Below, in pieces: positions 1-11,240 of a stretch of 64,000 nt of DNA (position 1 is the stretch's first letter; the number at the start of each line of letters is the position of its first letter). Made by a program: the position numbers and the translations under genes. Below the pieces are notes generated by a model. The model did not search any database. It was not told where the DNA came from and worked only from the letters and a program-made list of their open reading frames with translations. Source of the DNA: Qipengyuania citrea (lineage in GTDB: Bacteria; Pseudomonadota; Alphaproteobacteria; Sphingomonadales; Sphingomonadaceae); contig NZ_WTYG01000001.1 in the NCBI RefSeq assembly GCF_009828015.1, forward strand, positions 496,001 to 560,000. Reading direction: 5' to 3'.

Positions 1-1
1 G

Positions 2-271
2 CTCTGGCAACACCGCGAAGGCGTTACCGGCGGCTTCGTCGCACGGTACAAGGTCCATCGCCTCGTGCGCTTCGAAATGTTCGGCGACATGGAGGCGGCG
101 ATCCTGCGCGAAAAGCAGCTGAAGCGCTGGCACCGTCAATGGACGATCAATCTGGTCGAGCGAGACAATCCGCATTGGGTCGATTTTGCGATCGACCTTG
201 GGTTTGATCCGCTTGCTTCGAGCAGGGCGAAAGATGGATCCCGAAACGAGTTCAGGATGACGGGGGCTTGA
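2..271 (+). CDS. GIY-YIG nuclease family protein, 3' part
   Basis: The reading frame is open from the window edge, so the start and the GIY-YIG motif itself lie outside. What is visible is the family's second half: W-x2-H-x3-V-x-G-G-F-V-A-R-Y-K-V followed by RLVRFE and the ILREKQLKRWHR helix, which carries the conserved Glu/Arg region of small stand-alone GIY-YIG (UPF0213/YhbQ-like) proteins. The biological role of this small family is not settled; a DNA nicking or repair role is inferred. The last dozen codons coincide with an imperfect palindrome, so the C-terminal tail probably derives from a dispersed repeat. Confidence 0.8.
   Translation, partial: LWQHREGVTGGFVARYKVHRLVRFEMFGDMEAAILREKQLKRWHRQWTINLVERDNPHWVDFAIDLGFDPLASSRAKDGSRNEFRMTGA
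238..258. repeat. Imperfect palindrome in the 3' end of the GIY-YIG gene
   Basis: ATCC-c-GAA and TTC-a-GGAT face each other across five bases, followed by GACGG. It resembles the GTCATCC/GGATGAC palindromes at 24711-24773, suggesting a dispersed intergenic repeat that has run into the end of the coding sequence. The relationship is a visual match only. Confidence 0.45.
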
Positions 272-285
272 GGTTTCCTCTTTCC

Positions 286-816
286 TCAAAACGGGTTCAC
301 CGTGTAGCCTGCCTGTTGCAATTGCGCATGCGCGGTCATGGCGGACAGCGCGAGTTCGACGCCGGGGATGAAGTCCGCCTTGGCCACGCCATGGGCCGCC
401 GCGCTCTGGCCGCAGACGATGAAGCGCACGCCGTAATCGAGCAATTGCGTGACCATCGCGCGCGAGTGGTTGTCCTCGGCGTCGAGCAAATCCTTGACCG
501 CGCCGCCGTGCACAACCACCGCGATCCGCATGTTCGCCGGGTCGACCGCGTGCGAGGCGTGCATGTTGATGAAGCGTGCGGCGCTTTCGAACCCGCGGTT
601 GCGCGTGCCCGCATCGGCCTGTCCGGCGACGTCGAAGGCAATCGCGAATTCGGTATCGGGAGCGAAGGTGTCGATACCTTCGACCGGGGCATGGGCGCCG
701 AACTCCTCGAAGATCGGACCGGTCCGAAACGCGCTCATGTCCTGTGCGCTGGCCGCGCTTGCGAACAGCGCGCCCGCTGCCGCCAGTATCGTGTAGCGTT
801 TCGCCGTCATCGTCAT
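286..816 (-). CDS. Secreted DsrE/DsrF-like family protein
   Basis: A 176-residue protein with a clear signal peptide (positively charged start, alanine-rich core, cleavage likely after ASA at about residue 24), so it is expected in the periplasm. The mature part has the DsrE-like fold signature: [14 protein letters not shown], a central helix, then RFIVCGQS with a single Cys in the position often used by DsrE-like sulfur-handling proteins, and a C-terminal [10 protein letters not shown] segment. DsrE relatives carry sulfane sulfur, but the substrate here is unknown. The ATG overlaps the ruvA stop (ATGA), so it is probably translated by coupling to ruvA. Confidence 0.75.
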   Translation of the reverse strand: MTMTAKRYTILAAAGALFASAASAQDMSAFRTGPIFEEFGAHAPVEGIDTFAPDTEFAIAFDVAGQADAGTRNRGFESAARFINMHASHAVDPANMRIAVVVHGGAVKDLLDAEDNHSRAMVTQLLDYGVRFIVCGQSAAAHGVAKADFIPGVELALSAMTAHAQLQQAGYTVNPF

Positions 817-1415
817 CCCGCTGCTTTCTTCAAGGCGACGCGGATCAGCTCGCCCTCGCTTGCACTCTCGCCCAGCTCGCCCTGCGCCGAGGCGACCGCG
901 CGCGCGGCGACCGCGGGCTTGAAGCCGAGGTTTTCCAGCGCGCTCACCGCATCGGCGCTGGCCCCGCCCCTTGGCAGTGCGGCTGCGCCCACGCCGGCAG
1001 CAACGCTGGGCAGCGCGCCCGCCTTGTCCTTGAGTTCGTTCACGATCCGCGCGGCGAGCTTGGGGCCAACGCCATTGGCGCGTGCAATCATTGCGGCATC
1101 GCCCTGCGCACAGGCCGTCTGCACTTCCCCCGTCGACAGCGCCGAGAGGATCGCCAGCGCGACCTTGCTGCCCACCCCCTGGACTTGCGTCAGCAGGCGG
1201 AACCAGTCGCGCTCCGCCGCATCGGCAAAGCCGAGCAGGCGCATGTCGGTCTCGCTCACCTGCAGATCGGTATAGACGGTGCAGGCCTCGCCGCGCTCGC
1301 CCAGCTGGCTGAGCGTGCGCACCGAACAATGGACCAGATAGCCCACGCCCGCGACATCGATCACCGCCCAGTCGGTGCCGGTTTCTTCGAGCAGGCCCTT
1401 CAGCTTCGCAATCAT
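813..1415 (-). CDS. ruvA: Holliday junction branch migration protein RuvA
   Basis: RuvA is the DNA-binding subunit that recognises four-way junctions and loads the RuvB motor. The 200-residue length is normal. The N-terminal OB-fold is recognisable ([13 protein letters not shown], then VGYLVHCS), followed by the helix-hairpin-helix pair ([13 protein letters not shown] about 78-90; [19 protein letters not shown] about 113-131), a low-complexity linker, and the RuvB-binding domain III ([20 protein letters not shown]). Neither ruvC nor ruvB is next to it in this window; ruvA is instead followed by a DsrE-like gene with a four-base overlap. It is divergent from aroC across 79 bp. Confidence 0.95.
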   Translation of the reverse strand: MIAKLKGLLEETGTDWAVIDVAGVGYLVHCSVRTLSQLGERGEACTVYTDLQVSETDMRLLGFADAAERDWFRLLTQVQGVGSKVALAILSALSTGEVQTACAQGDAAMIARANGVGPKLAARIVNELKDKAGALPSVAAGVGAAALPRGGASADAVSALENLGFKPAVAARAVASAQGELGESASEGELIRVALKKAAG

Positions 1416-1494
1416 GGTTTGTTCTTGGCCCTCAAGAAGGATTTGGTCCAGCGAGAATGGACAGGCGCCCACAGTTGCGGGCATGAGATGTGGC

Positions 1495-2562
1495 ATGAGC
1501 TGGAACACCTTCGGACGGACGCTGCGCTTCACCACCTGGGGCGAGAGCCACGGGCCCGCGATCGGGGCTGTAGTCGACGGGTGCCCGCCGGGGCTGCCGC
1601 TGGCCGAGGAAGACATCCAGCCCTTCCTCGATGCGCGCAAGCCGGGGCAGAACAAGTTCACCACCCAGCGCAAGGAACCCGACGCGGTACGTATCCTGTC
1701 AGGCGTGTTCGAAGGCACCACCACGGGCACGCCGATTTCGCTGCTGATCGAGAACACCGACCAGCGGTCGAAGGATTATTCCGAGATCGCCAACACCTAC
1801 CGCCCCGGCCATGCCGATTACGCCTATGATGCCAAATACGGGCTGCGCGACTATCGCGGCGGCGGGCGCAGCAGCGCACGCGAAACCGCGATGCGCGTGG
1901 CCGCGGGTGCGGTGGCGAGGCTGGTGATCCCCGAGGTTTCGATCCTCGCCTATGTCGCCGAGATCGGCGGCGACAGGATCGATCCGGCGAATTTCGATAC
2001 CGAGGAAATTGCGCGCAATCCCTTTTGGTGCCCCGACGCCGCGGCGGCGAAACGCTGGGAGGCAATGATCGACGAAGCGCGCAAGGCCGGCTCTTCGCTC
2101 GGAGCGGTGGTCGAATGCGTCGCCACCGGCGTGCCTGCGGGATGGGGCGCACCGATCTATGCCAAGCTCGACTGCGATCTGGCGGCAGGGATGATGAGCA
2201 TCAATGCGGTCAAGGGTGTCGAGATCGGTGACGGCTTCGATGCCGCCCGACTGACCGGCGAACAGAACGCCGATGCGATGTCGCCGGGCGACGACGGACC
2301 CGAATTCGCGGCCAATCACGCGGGCGGCATCGCCGGCGGCATCTCGACCGGCCAGCCGGTCGTCTGCCGGGTGGCGTTCAAGCCGACCAGTTCGATCCTG
2401 ACCCCGGTCGACAGCATCGACCGCCAGGGGCAGGCCGCGCAGGTCCGCACGAAGGGCCGGCACGACCCCTGCGTGGGCATCCGCGGCACACTGGTGGTAG
2501 AAGCGATGATGGCGCTCGTCCTGGCCGACCACAGGCTGCTGCACCGGGCGCAGTGCGGGTAG
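1495..2562 (+). CDS. aroC: Chorismate synthase
   Basis: Last step of the shikimate pathway: converts 5-enolpyruvylshikimate 3-phosphate to chorismate using reduced FMN. The 355-residue protein has the three family signatures: [18 protein letters not shown] at about 15-32, the central [18 protein letters not shown] and [11 protein letters not shown] region at about 103-130, and the C-terminal [13 protein letters not shown] at about 322-334. The ATG at 1495 gives the canonical [12 protein letters not shown] start; an in-frame upstream ATG would add unrelated residues. It diverges from ruvA. Confidence 0.96.
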   Translation: MSWNTFGRTLRFTTWGESHGPAIGAVVDGCPPGLPLAEEDIQPFLDARKPGQNKFTTQRKEPDAVRILSGVFEGTTTGTPISLLIENTDQRSKDYSEIANTYRPGHADYAYDAKYGLRDYRGGGRSSARETAMRVAAGAVARLVIPEVSILAYVAEIGGDRIDPANFDTEEIARNPFWCPDAAAAKRWEAMIDEARKAGSSLGAVVECVATGVPAGWGAPIYAKLDCDLAAGMMSINAVKGVEIGDGFDAARLTGEQNADAMSPGDDGPEFAANHAGGIAGGISTGQPVVCRVAFKPTSSILTPVDSIDRQGQAAQVRTKGRHDPCVGIRGTLVVEAMMALVLADHRLLHRAQCG

Positions 2563-2898
2563 GCACGGCAGGCCGTCGCATACCTCCCCATTCCAGCGCG
2601 CCGAGCACGCTAGCCCTTGACGATCGGTCGCCGATCCGTGGGATATGCCAGCGTCTCGAACCCCGCCGCATGTGCCCCGACGCTACCAAACTTCGGGTAG
2701 AGAAAGGGGCGTTGATTGCGCAAAACACAACCAATTCGACCGGGTCGTTGCGCTTTACGAAAGTTCCATCGGATTGATCGATTATTCCGATACGGGCAAT
2801 CGCATCATATCGCTTTTGTGCATCGCAACAGCGCCTATCTGGGGGTCACGAGTTACCACCCGAACCGTTTCAACCCGAACACACGGAGAACCACCACC
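2563..2898 (+). other. Intergenic region aroC-ahpC
   Basis: A 336-bp region with no credible gene. The distal half is AT-richer and holds the OxyR-spaced candidate operator at 2768-2804 and the ahpC ribosome-binding site (ggag around 2885-2889). Nothing recognisable was seen in the first 150 bp. Confidence 0.5.
2768..2804 (+). promoter_or_regulatory. Candidate OxyR operator upstream of ahpC
   Basis: Four tetramers at the spacing of the OxyR site (4-7-4-7-4-7-4): ATCG, CGAT, ATAC, CGCA. The first dyad ATCG-N7-CGAT is perfect and has the LysR T-N11-A form; the second is degenerate. It ends 94 bp before the ahpC start. The katG upstream region shows the same spacing at 5309-5345. No oxyR gene is in the window. 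Confidence 0.45.
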
Positions 2899-3465
2899 AT
2901 GGGTATCATCGGAAGCCAGATCAAACCGTTCACCGCCACCGCCTTCCAGGCCGGCAAGGACTTCTTCGACGTCACTGACGAAGACGTGAAGGGCAAGTGG
3001 GCCGTATTCTTCTTCTATCCGGCCGATTTCACCTTCGTCTGCCCGACCGAGCTCGAAGACCTCGGCGAACAGTATGCCATGCTCCAGAAGATGGACGTCG
3101 AAGTCTACGGCGTGTCGACCGACACCCACTTCAGCCACAAGGCATGGCACGACACTTCGGAAAAGATCGGCAAGCTTCAGTTCCCGTTCCTGGGTGACCA
3201 GAACCACGTTCTCGCGCGCAACTTCGACGTGCTGCGCGAAGGCGTTGGCCTGGCCGATCGTGCCACCTTCGTGGTCGATCCCGATGGCGTGATCCAGATC
3301 ATGGAACAGACCTGCGAAGGCGTCGGCCGCAATGCCAACGAACTCGCGCGCAAGATCAAGGCGGCACAGTACGTCCGCGCCAATCCCGGCCAGGTCTGCC
3401 CGGCAGCCTGGGAAGAAGGCAGCGACACGCTGGCTCCCTCGCTCGACCTCGTCGGCAAGATCTAA
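2899..3465 (+). CDS. ahpC: Alkyl hydroperoxide reductase subunit C (2-Cys peroxiredoxin)
   Basis: Reduces H2O2, organic peroxides and peroxynitrite in the cytoplasm, with AhpF as reductant. The 188-residue length is typical. The peroxidatic Cys48 lies in [17 protein letters not shown], and the resolving Cys167 in GQVCPAAW near the C terminus, so it is a typical two-Cys AhpC/Prx1 enzyme. The start is set by the Shine-Dalgarno ggag upstream and by the family N terminus [11 protein letters not shown]. It heads the peroxide-defence block and is separated from ahpF by hairpins that should reduce read-through. Confidence 0.97.
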   Translation: MGIIGSQIKPFTATAFQAGKDFFDVTDEDVKGKWAVFFFYPADFTFVCPTELEDLGEQYAMLQKMDVEVYGVSTDTHFSHKAWHDTSEKIGKLQFPFLGDQNHVLARNFDVLREGVGLADRATFVVDPDGVIQIMEQTCEGVGRNANELARKIKAAQYVRANPGQVCPAAWEEGSDTLAPSLDLVGKI

Positions 3466-3487
3466 GCGTTCATCCGCTGGAAAGTTC

Positions 3488-3506
3488 GGGCGCCGTAACG
3501 GCGCCC
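3488..3506 (+). terminator. GC-rich hairpin after ahpC
   Basis: A perfect GGGCGCC-GTAAC-GGCGCCC stem-loop just after the ahpC stop, without a T-run. It is followed by a second short stem at 3516-3532. It may protect the ahpC mRNA 3' end or act with the terminator at 3540-3583. Confidence 0.45.
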
Positions 3507-3539
3507 GTACAAAAGCCCGAGCCTGACTCGGGTCGCTGG

Positions 3540-3583
3540 AAGGCCCGGGGCACCCTCCCCCTCCCCCCCGCCCCGGGCCTTTT
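3540..3583 (+). terminator. Rho-independent terminator between ahpC and ahpF
   Basis: An AAGGCCCGGGG arm pairs with CCCCGGGCCTTTT across a C-rich loop of about 20 bases, ending in a short T-run. It lies 50 bp before ahpF, so ahpF either depends on read-through or has its own promoter in the remaining gap. Confidence 0.7.
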
Positions 3584-3634
3584 CACCCCCCTCGATTTTC
3601 TGCACCGTTTCCTCTCGAAACCCGGAGTCCGCCC

Positions 3635-5224
3635 ATGCTCGACGCAACGATGACCCAGCAACTGAAGACCTATCTCGCCAATCTGCGCGAGCCGGTCGAG
3701 CTCGTCGCCTCGCTCGGGGATGACGACAAGAGCGCGCAGACGCGCGAACTGCTCGAAGAGATCGCCGCGCTGCACGACCTCGTCAGCGCCAGCTTCGACG
3801 GCACCGACAGCCGCAAGCCCAGCTTCGTGATCCGCCGCGCCAGCGATGCGGAAAAGTGGGTCCGCTTTGCCGGACTGCCGATGGGGCATGAGTTCACCTC
3901 GCTGGTGCTCGCGCTGCTGTGGGCCGGCGGCCATCCGCCCAAGGTCGATGCCGACCTGCTCGAACAGGTCCGCGGGCTCGAGGACGACTTCAATTTCGAG
4001 ATGTATTTCTCGCTGTCGTGCCATAACTGCCCCGACGTGGTGCAGGCGCTGACGCTGATGGCGCTCGAAAATCCGCGCATCACCGCCACGTTGATCGAAG
4101 GCGGCACCTTCCAGGACGAGGTCGACAGCCGCGACATCATGGCGGTGCCCGCAACCTTCCTCAACGGCGAGCCCTTCTATAACGGCAAGATGGAACTGGC
4201 CGAGATTCTCGCCAAGATCGATACCGGCAGCGAAGCCAAGGCGGCCGAGAAGCTTGCCGCGAAGGACCCGTTCGAAGTGCTGGTGGTGGGCGGCGGCCCG
4301 GCCGGTGCGGCGACCGCGATCTACACTGCGCGCAAGGGCTTTCGCACCGGCGTCGCAGCCGAACGCTTCGGCGGGCAGCTGCATGACACGCTGGGAATCG
4401 AGAACCTGCCCGGCACGCCCTATACCGAAGGACCGAAGCTGGCCGGCGAACTCAAGCGGCATGTCGGCGACTACGATATCGACCTGATGGATCTGGCGCA
4501 GGCGGTCAAACTGGTTCCGGCTAGCGAAAAGGGCGGCCTGCACACGGTCGAACTGGGCAACGGGGCCAGCCTCAAGGCCCGCAGCCTGATCCTCGCCACC
4601 GGGGCCCGCTGGCGCAACATGGGCGTCCCCGGCGAAGCTGAATACCGCAACAAGGGCGTGGCCTATTGCCCGCATTGCGACGGGCCGCTGTTCAAGGGCA
4701 AGCGCATTGCGGTCATCGGCGGCGGCAATTCGGGCGTCGAAGCGGCGATCGACCTGGCCAAGACCGTCGGCCATGTCACACTGATCGAATTCGATACCAA
4801 GCTGCGTGCCGACGAAGTGCTGCAGGCCAAGCTCCGCTCGCTGCCCAATGTCGAGATCGTCACCAATGGCCAGACTACCGAGATCACGGGAGCCAACGGC
4901 AAGGTCAACGGCCTGCGCGTGAAGGACCGCGCCAGCGGCGATGAGCGCACGATCGAGCTCGAAGGCGTGTTCGTGCAGATCGGCCTGGTGCCCAACACCG
5001 AATGGCTCGAGGACAGCGGGCTCACGCTGACCAAGCACGGCGAGATCGCCACCGACGAAGAAGGTCGCACCAATCTCCACGGCGTGTTCGCCGCCGGCGA
5101 TGTCACCGACGTGCCGTACAAGCAGATCGTGGTGGCAATGGGCGAAGGATCGAAAGCTGGTCTGTCCGCCTTCGACTACCTCATCCGCAACGAGCCTGCA
5201 CAGGAAGTGGCCCAAGCCGCCTGA
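3635..5224 (+). CDS. ahpF: Alkyl hydroperoxide reductase subunit F
   Basis: NAD(P)H-dependent flavoprotein that recycles AhpC. The 529 residues match AhpF: an N-terminal tandem thioredoxin-fold domain with the redox pair in CHNCPDV at about 130, then a thioredoxin-reductase-like module with FAD motif [17 protein letters not shown] at about 213-229, the second redox pair CPHCDG at about 346, the NAD(P)H-binding [13 protein letters not shown] at about 360, and the C-terminal [17 protein letters not shown]. Downstream of ahpC in the same direction, behind a terminator, which probably sets the AhpC:AhpF ratio. Confidence 0.96.
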   Translation: MLDATMTQQLKTYLANLREPVELVASLGDDDKSAQTRELLEEIAALHDLVSASFDGTDSRKPSFVIRRASDAEKWVRFAGLPMGHEFTSLVLALLWAGGHPPKVDADLLEQVRGLEDDFNFEMYFSLSCHNCPDVVQALTLMALENPRITATLIEGGTFQDEVDSRDIMAVPATFLNGEPFYNGKMELAEILAKIDTGSEAKAAEKLAAKDPFEVLVVGGGPAGAATAIYTARKGFRTGVAAERFGGQLHDTLGIENLPGTPYTEGPKLAGELKRHVGDYDIDLMDLAQAVKLVPASEKGGLHTVELGNGASLKARSLILATGARWRNMGVPGEAEYRNKGVAYCPHCDGPLFKGKRIAVIGGGNSGVEAAIDLAKTVGHVTLIEFDTKLRADEVLQAKLRSLPNVEIVTNGQTTEITGANGKVNGLRVKDRASGDERTIELEGVFVQIGLVPNTEWLEDSGLTLTKHGEIATDEEGRTNLHGVFAAGDVTDVPYKQIVVAMGEGSKAGLSAFDYLIRNEPAQEVAQAA

Positions 5225-5248
5225 CCGGAGTCCTCCGCCATTTGCGAG

Positions 5249-5281
5249 GCGCCGTCATCCTCACCGGATGGCGGCGCTTTT
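5249..5281 (+). terminator. Terminator after ahpF
   Basis: GCGCCGTCATCC and GGATGGCGGCGC form a 12-bp stem with one G-T wobble and a five-base loop, followed by TTTT. Good factor-independent terminator form. Confidence 0.8.
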
Positions 5282-5308
5282 CGCATGTGCTGCACGGCCT
5301 GCCGTATC

Positions 5309-5345
5309 ATCGGCAAATCCAATCCGAGAGACGCAATTAATCGAT
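5309..5345 (+). promoter_or_regulatory. Candidate OxyR operator upstream of katG
   Basis: Tetramers ATCG, CAAT, ACGC, CGAT separated by seven bases each, the spacing of an OxyR site, with the outer pair ATCG/CGAT complementary. It ends 75 bp before the katG ATG. Together with the similar arrangement before ahpC this is suggestive; each site alone is degenerate. Confidence 0.4.
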
Positions 5346-5420
5346 TGGACGAATTACCGGGAAAGGCCCATCCCTTACTCCGAGACATAATTCGAGTCAT
5401 AATAAGCGGAGAAACGGACA

Positions 5421-7637
5421 ATGGATGCCAAGACCGGTGAAATGAGCGGCTGCCCCTTCCATGGCAATGGCGGCACGCGCGACCTGCTCGGGCGGACCAA
5501 TCGCGACTGGTGGCCCGACCAGCTGCAGATCGACATCCTCCAGACCGAGGGCCGCAATCCCGACCCGATGGGCGAGGACTTCGATTATTGCGAAGCCTTC
5601 AACGCGCTCGATTACGCTGCGCTGAAGGAGGACCTGAAGGCGCTGATGACCGATAGCCAGGAATGGTGGCCGGCCGATTACGGGCATTACGGCCCGTTCT
5701 TCATCCGCATGGCGTGGCACGCTGCGGGCACCTATCGCACCGGCGACGGCCGCGGCGGGGCTTCGAGCGGGCAGCAGCGCTTCGCTCCCCTGAACAGCTG
5801 GCCCGACAACGGCAATCTCGACAAGGCACGGCGCCTGCTGTGGCCGATCAAGCAGAAATACGGCAAGCACATCAGCTGGGCCGACCTCTTCGTCCTCACC
5901 GGCAATGTCGCGATCGAATCGATGGGCGGTCCGGTGTTCGGCTTCGGCGGCGGCCGCAAGGACGTGTTCGAACCCGAGATGGTCTATTGGGGTTCGGAAG
6001 AGCAGTGGGTCGACCAGGGCGTCGAAACGCGCATCATCCCCGATGAAGGCAAGGCGCTCGAAAATCCGCTCGCCGCGATCCAGATGGGCCTGATCTACGT
6101 CAATCCCGAAGGCCCCGGCGGCAACCCGCACGACGCCGAAGGCATGGCGCGCGACATGCGCGAAACCTTCGCCCGCATGGCGATGAACGACGAGGAAACC
6201 GTCGCACTGACTGCGGGCGGTCACGCTTTCGGCAAGTGCCACGGCGCGGCTCCGTCGGACACGTTCGGCACCGGTCCCGAAGGCGAAGGCCTGCACCGCA
6301 TGGGCTTCGGCTGGCTGACCGATCCCGAGGAAATCGGCAAGGGTCATATCACCACCAGCGGGATCGAGGGCGCGTGGACGCCCAATCCGACGCAGTGGGG
6401 CAATGACTATTTCCGCCTGCTGTTCAAATATGATTACGAGCTCACCCAGAGCCCTGCAGGCGCGAACCAGTGGACCCCGATCGATCCCGATCCGGAAGAC
6501 ATGGCACCCGATGCCCGGGACCCGGACAAGAAGGTTCCGACGATCATGACCACGGCCGACATGGCGTTGAAGCGCGACCCCGAATATCGCAAGATTTCGG
6601 AGCGTTTCCTCAACGACCAGGCCGCGCTCGACGATGCATTCGCCCGCGCTTGGTTCAAGCTTACGCACCGCGACATGGGTCCCAAGGTCCGGTACCTCGG
6701 TTCGGAAGTCCCCGCCGAAGACCTGATCTGGCAGGATCCGATCCCCGCCGGCACCACGCCGTCGGACAGCGCGGTGGCCGACTTCAAGAAAGCGGTCCTC
6801 GATAGCGGACTGTCGGTTAGCGAACTGGTCAAGGCGGCCTGGGCCTCGGCCTCGACCTACCGCAATTCGGACCACCGCGGCGGTGCCAATGGCGCGCATA
6901 TCCGTTTCGATGCGCTGCGCAACTGGGCGGTCAATGATCCGGATGAACTGGGCAAGGTGCTGGCCAAGCTCGACGAGCTGCGCGGCGATATCTCGATGGC
7001 CGATGCCATCGTGCTGGGCGGCGCGGCAGCGATCGAGAAGGCGGCCAAGGACGGCGGCTTCGACGTCAGCGTCGATGTCACCACCGGCCGCGGCGATGCG
7101 CGCGAAGACCAGTTCGATGCCGAAAGCTGGGAGCCGCTGGAACCGTTTGCCGACGGCTTCCGCAACTACCTCAAGACCAAGGCTTCGGTGAAGACCGAGG
7201 ATATGCTGGTCGACAAGGCGCATCTGCTCGGCCTTTCGACGCCCGAAATGACTGTGCTGCTGGGCGGGATGCGTGCGCTGGGCGCCGTGTCCAAGCACAC
7301 CCAGCACGGCAACAGCATCGGTGTTCTCACCGACCGTCCGGGCGTGCTGTCGAACGACTTCTTCGTCAACTTGCTCGAAATGGGCACGGTGTGGGAAGTC
7401 ATCGACGAGAGCGGCGACGAGGAGTTCGTCGGCAAGTGCCGCCTGAAGGGCGATGTCAAATGGCACGCCACGCGCACCGACCTCGTCTTCGGTTCGAATT
7501 CGCAGCTGCGTGCAGTTGCCGAGGTCTATGCCGAAAACGGCCACGAACAGAAGTTCGTCGACGATTTCGTCAGCGCATGGACCAAGGTGATGGACGCCGA
7601 CCGGTTCGATATCGGTTATGCCAAATACCACGACTGA
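5421..7637 (+). CDS. katG: Catalase-peroxidase KatG
   Basis: Bifunctional heme catalase-peroxidase of 738 residues, the normal bacterial size with two tandem peroxidase-like domains. The distal heme motif [11 protein letters not shown] (about 94-104) contains the catalytic Arg, Trp and His; the Tyr of the Trp-Tyr-Met crosslink lies in [11 protein letters not shown]; the proximal His lies in [12 protein letters not shown] (about 268). The C-terminal half (from about 420) is the non-heme duplicate domain with [23 protein letters not shown]. It is monocistronic between two terminators and has an OxyR-spaced site upstream. Confidence 0.98.
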   Translation: MDAKTGEMSGCPFHGNGGTRDLLGRTNRDWWPDQLQIDILQTEGRNPDPMGEDFDYCEAFNALDYAALKEDLKALMTDSQEWWPADYGHYGPFFIRMAWHAAGTYRTGDGRGGASSGQQRFAPLNSWPDNGNLDKARRLLWPIKQKYGKHISWADLFVLTGNVAIESMGGPVFGFGGGRKDVFEPEMVYWGSEEQWVDQGVETRIIPDEGKALENPLAAIQMGLIYVNPEGPGGNPHDAEGMARDMRETFARMAMNDEETVALTAGGHAFGKCHGAAPSDTFGTGPEGEGLHRMGFGWLTDPEEIGKGHITTSGIEGAWTPNPTQWGNDYFRLLFKYDYELTQSPAGANQWTPIDPDPEDMAPDARDPDKKVPTIMTTADMALKRDPEYRKISERFLNDQAALDDAFARAWFKLTHRDMGPKVRYLGSEVPAEDLIWQDPIPAGTTPSDSAVADFKKAVLDSGLSVSELVKAAWASASTYRNSDHRGGANGAHIRFDALRNWAVNDPDELGKVLAKLDELRGDISMADAIVLGGAAAIEKAAKDGGFDVSVDVTTGRGDAREDQFDAESWEPLEPFADGFRNYLKTKASVKTEDMLVDKAHLLGLSTPEMTVLLGGMRALGAVSKHTQHGNSIGVLTDRPGVLSNDFFVNLLEMGTVWEVIDESGDEEFVGKCRLKGDVKWHATRTDLVFGSNSQLRAVAEVYAENGHEQKFVDDFVSAWTKVMDADRFDIGYAKYHD

Positions 7638-7669
7638 TTAACCGGCGACCCATGGTCGTCCAACGAGAA

Positions 7670-7697
7670 CCCCCGGCGCATGCGCCGGGGGTTTTTT
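7670..7697 (+). terminator. Strong terminator after katG
   Basis: A perfect 11-bp self-complementary palindrome, CCCCCGGCGCA/TGCGCCGGGGG, followed by six T residues. Confidence 0.85.
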
Positions 7698-7746
7698 CAT
7701 GCGCGGCTGATGTTTGTTTGATTGCGTCGCTTTTGCACCGAAATGC

Positions 7747-7771
7747 GGAACGAAGCGCGCCAGGGTCCGTA
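7747..7771 (+). promoter_or_regulatory. Candidate EcfG (general stress) promoter of katE
   Basis: GGAAC at 7747-7751, a 16-base spacer, then CGTA at 7768-7771. The alphaproteobacterial EcfG consensus is GGAAC-N16-17-CGTT, so three of four bases of the -10 element match. It lies 54 bp before the chosen katE start. Large-subunit catalases are common EcfG targets, which fits. Confidence 0.55.
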
Positions 7772-7825
7772 GGCCAGTGGGTGGCCGTTTTATGGCGGCC
7801 GGGAAACCAGATGGAGCAAGCAGAC

Positions 7826-9919
<2,094 letters not shown>

Positions 9920-9956
9920 GCGCGATGTGAATCGCCGCGAATGACCCGCGCTTTAT

Positions 9957-9984
9957 GCCGGGCGTCTTACAGGAGGCGCCCGGC
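9957..9984. terminator. Hairpin between convergent katE and HAD genes
   Basis: GCCGGGCG and CGCCCGGC pair across twelve bases and are followed by only a short T-run. Possibly a bidirectional terminator. Confidence 0.5.
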
Positions 9985-10011
9985 ATTTCGCGTATTGGAG
10001 CGCGGCTGCGC

Positions 10012-10674
10012 CTAGTCGAGCTGGACGAATCGTTCCGGCACCAGCCGGGTCAAACTGCCGAAATCACCGACTGCCGCGTGCGCACCGGCGGCCAGCAAAC
10101 GATCGCCATAGGCGGGCGTCAGATGGCTGGCGCCCGTAAAGCCGATCACGTCCATGCCCGCGGCGACGGCTGCCTTGACCCCGTTCACGCTGTCTTCGAT
10201 CACCAGACATTCCGCCGGGGCGACGCGCATCGCGCAGGCAGCGTAAAGGAAGATATCGGGCGCCGGTTTGCCTGCGGCGACAACATCTGCGCTGAAGACA
10301 TTGCCGGAAAAGTATGGCGCGAGGCCGGTGGCATCCAGCTTAAACTCGAGCTCGGCCTGCGCACTGCTCGATGCGACACAGCATGGTCCGTGCACACGAC
10401 GCAGTGCTGCGGCAGCACCGGGCACTGCGTGCAACTCGCGCGCGCCGCGCCTGCGAAGCTCGGCCTTGACTTCGCGGTCGTAGTCATCGGGAAACGGTGC
10501 GCCGAGGTCTGCCTCGAGCGCGGCATGCATCGCGCGGTCGGTTACCCCGAGAAAGCGTTCGGTCAGTTCGGCATGCGTGATGTTCAGCCCCAGCTTCCGT
10601 AACTGGGTCACGTGCACGTTGGTCAGCAGTACTTCGCTGTCTACCAAAACCCCGTCGCAGTCGAAGATGACCAC
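10012..10674 (-). CDS. HAD-superfamily hydrolase (phosphatase/phosphomutase-like)
   Basis: A 220-residue cytoplasmic HAD subfamily IA enzyme. Motif I is FDCDGVLVDSE at about 4-14 with the nucleophile and acid Asp pair; motif II is the Ser in CCVASSSAQ; motif III Lys is in GKPAPDIFLYAA; motif IV is VIEDSVNGVKAAVAAGM. A helical cap lies between motifs I and II. The E at the end of motif I resembles beta-phosphoglucomutase and sugar phosphatases more than phosphoglycolate phosphatase, but the substrate cannot be read from sequence. Last gene of the Tim44-mltA-smr operon, two bases after smr. Confidence 0.85.
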   Translation of the reverse strand: MVIFDCDGVLVDSEVLLTNVHVTQLRKLGLNITHAELTERFLGVTDRAMHAALEADLGAPFPDDYDREVKAELRRRGARELHAVPGAAAALRRVHGPCCVASSSAQAELEFKLDATGLAPYFSGNVFSADVVAAGKPAPDIFLYAACAMRVAPAECLVIEDSVNGVKAAVAAGMDVIGFTGASHLTPAYGDRLLAAGAHAAVGDFGSLTRLVPERFVQLD

Positions 10675-10676
10675 CG

Positions 10677-11240
10677 CTATCGTTCGCGCTTGAGCACGAT
10701 GTAGAGCGCGCCGTCGCCGCCGTGGCGCTGGTGCGCGCGGCGGACGGCGGCAATCGCGGGATGGTGGCTCGAGGCGGCCAGCCAGTCGAGCACCTTGGCG
10801 CGAATGGCACCGCGCTGCGTGCCGCGGTCGGCCGCTGCCACCGGGCGCGGCTTGCCGGTCACCAGCAATATGCTGCGCGCGCCTATGGCCCGGGCCTGCG
10901 CTACGCCGCTCATCAGCCGGTCATAGGCACCGTCGAGCGTGTGGCCGTGCAGGTCGATCGTCACTTCGGGCTGCAACTGACCGCCCTTGAGCCGCCGATC
11001 CCAATGCGAATCGAGCCCGCGATCGGGCGCTGCGATGTTCCGCGGCGGGGGCGCGGGAGTCGGCCGGGGCGGTGCGCGGGACACCTGTTTCTTCGCCTGC
11101 TTTTTCGGCGGGGCCGGCGCCTTGGCCTCATGCGCGGGTTGCGGCTGGACGGGGCGCAGCGGATGCAGGGGTTCGACTGTCGCGGCGAGCTTTTCCCACG
11201 CAGCGGCTTCTTCGTCGGACAGTCCGCGCGGGGAGCTCAC
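10677..11240 (-). CDS. Smr domain-containing protein
   Basis: A 187-residue protein with an N-terminal acidic helix (SDEEAAAWEKLAATV), a Pro/Ala-rich linker to about residue 85, and a C-terminal Smr (MutS2-type) domain: TIDLHGHTLDGAYDRL with the conserved DLHG, then ILLVTGK, and HGGDGALYIVLKR at the end. Smr domains are nucleases or RNA/DNA-binding modules; the role of these stand-alone proteobacterial members is not established. The start codon overlaps the mltA stop as ATGA, indicating coupled translation. Confidence 0.88.
   Translation of the reverse strand: MSSPRGLSDEEAAAWEKLAATVEPLHPLRPVQPQPAHEAKAPAPPKKQAKKQVSRAPPRPTPAPPPRNIAAPDRGLDSHWDRRLKGGQLQPEVTIDLHGHTLDGAYDRLMSGVAQARAIGARSILLVTGKPRPVAAADRGTQRGAIRAKVLDWLAASSHHPAIAAVRRAHQRHGGDGALYIVLKRER

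Noticed and set aside
5397-7631. Very long open frame antisense to katG (about 744 codons), and similar ones antisense to katE, the GGDEF-EAL gene and ppc
   Set aside because: They mirror the high-GC third-position bias of the sense genes, have no ribosome-binding sites, and their translations are rich in His, Arg, Gly and Val without recognisable domains.
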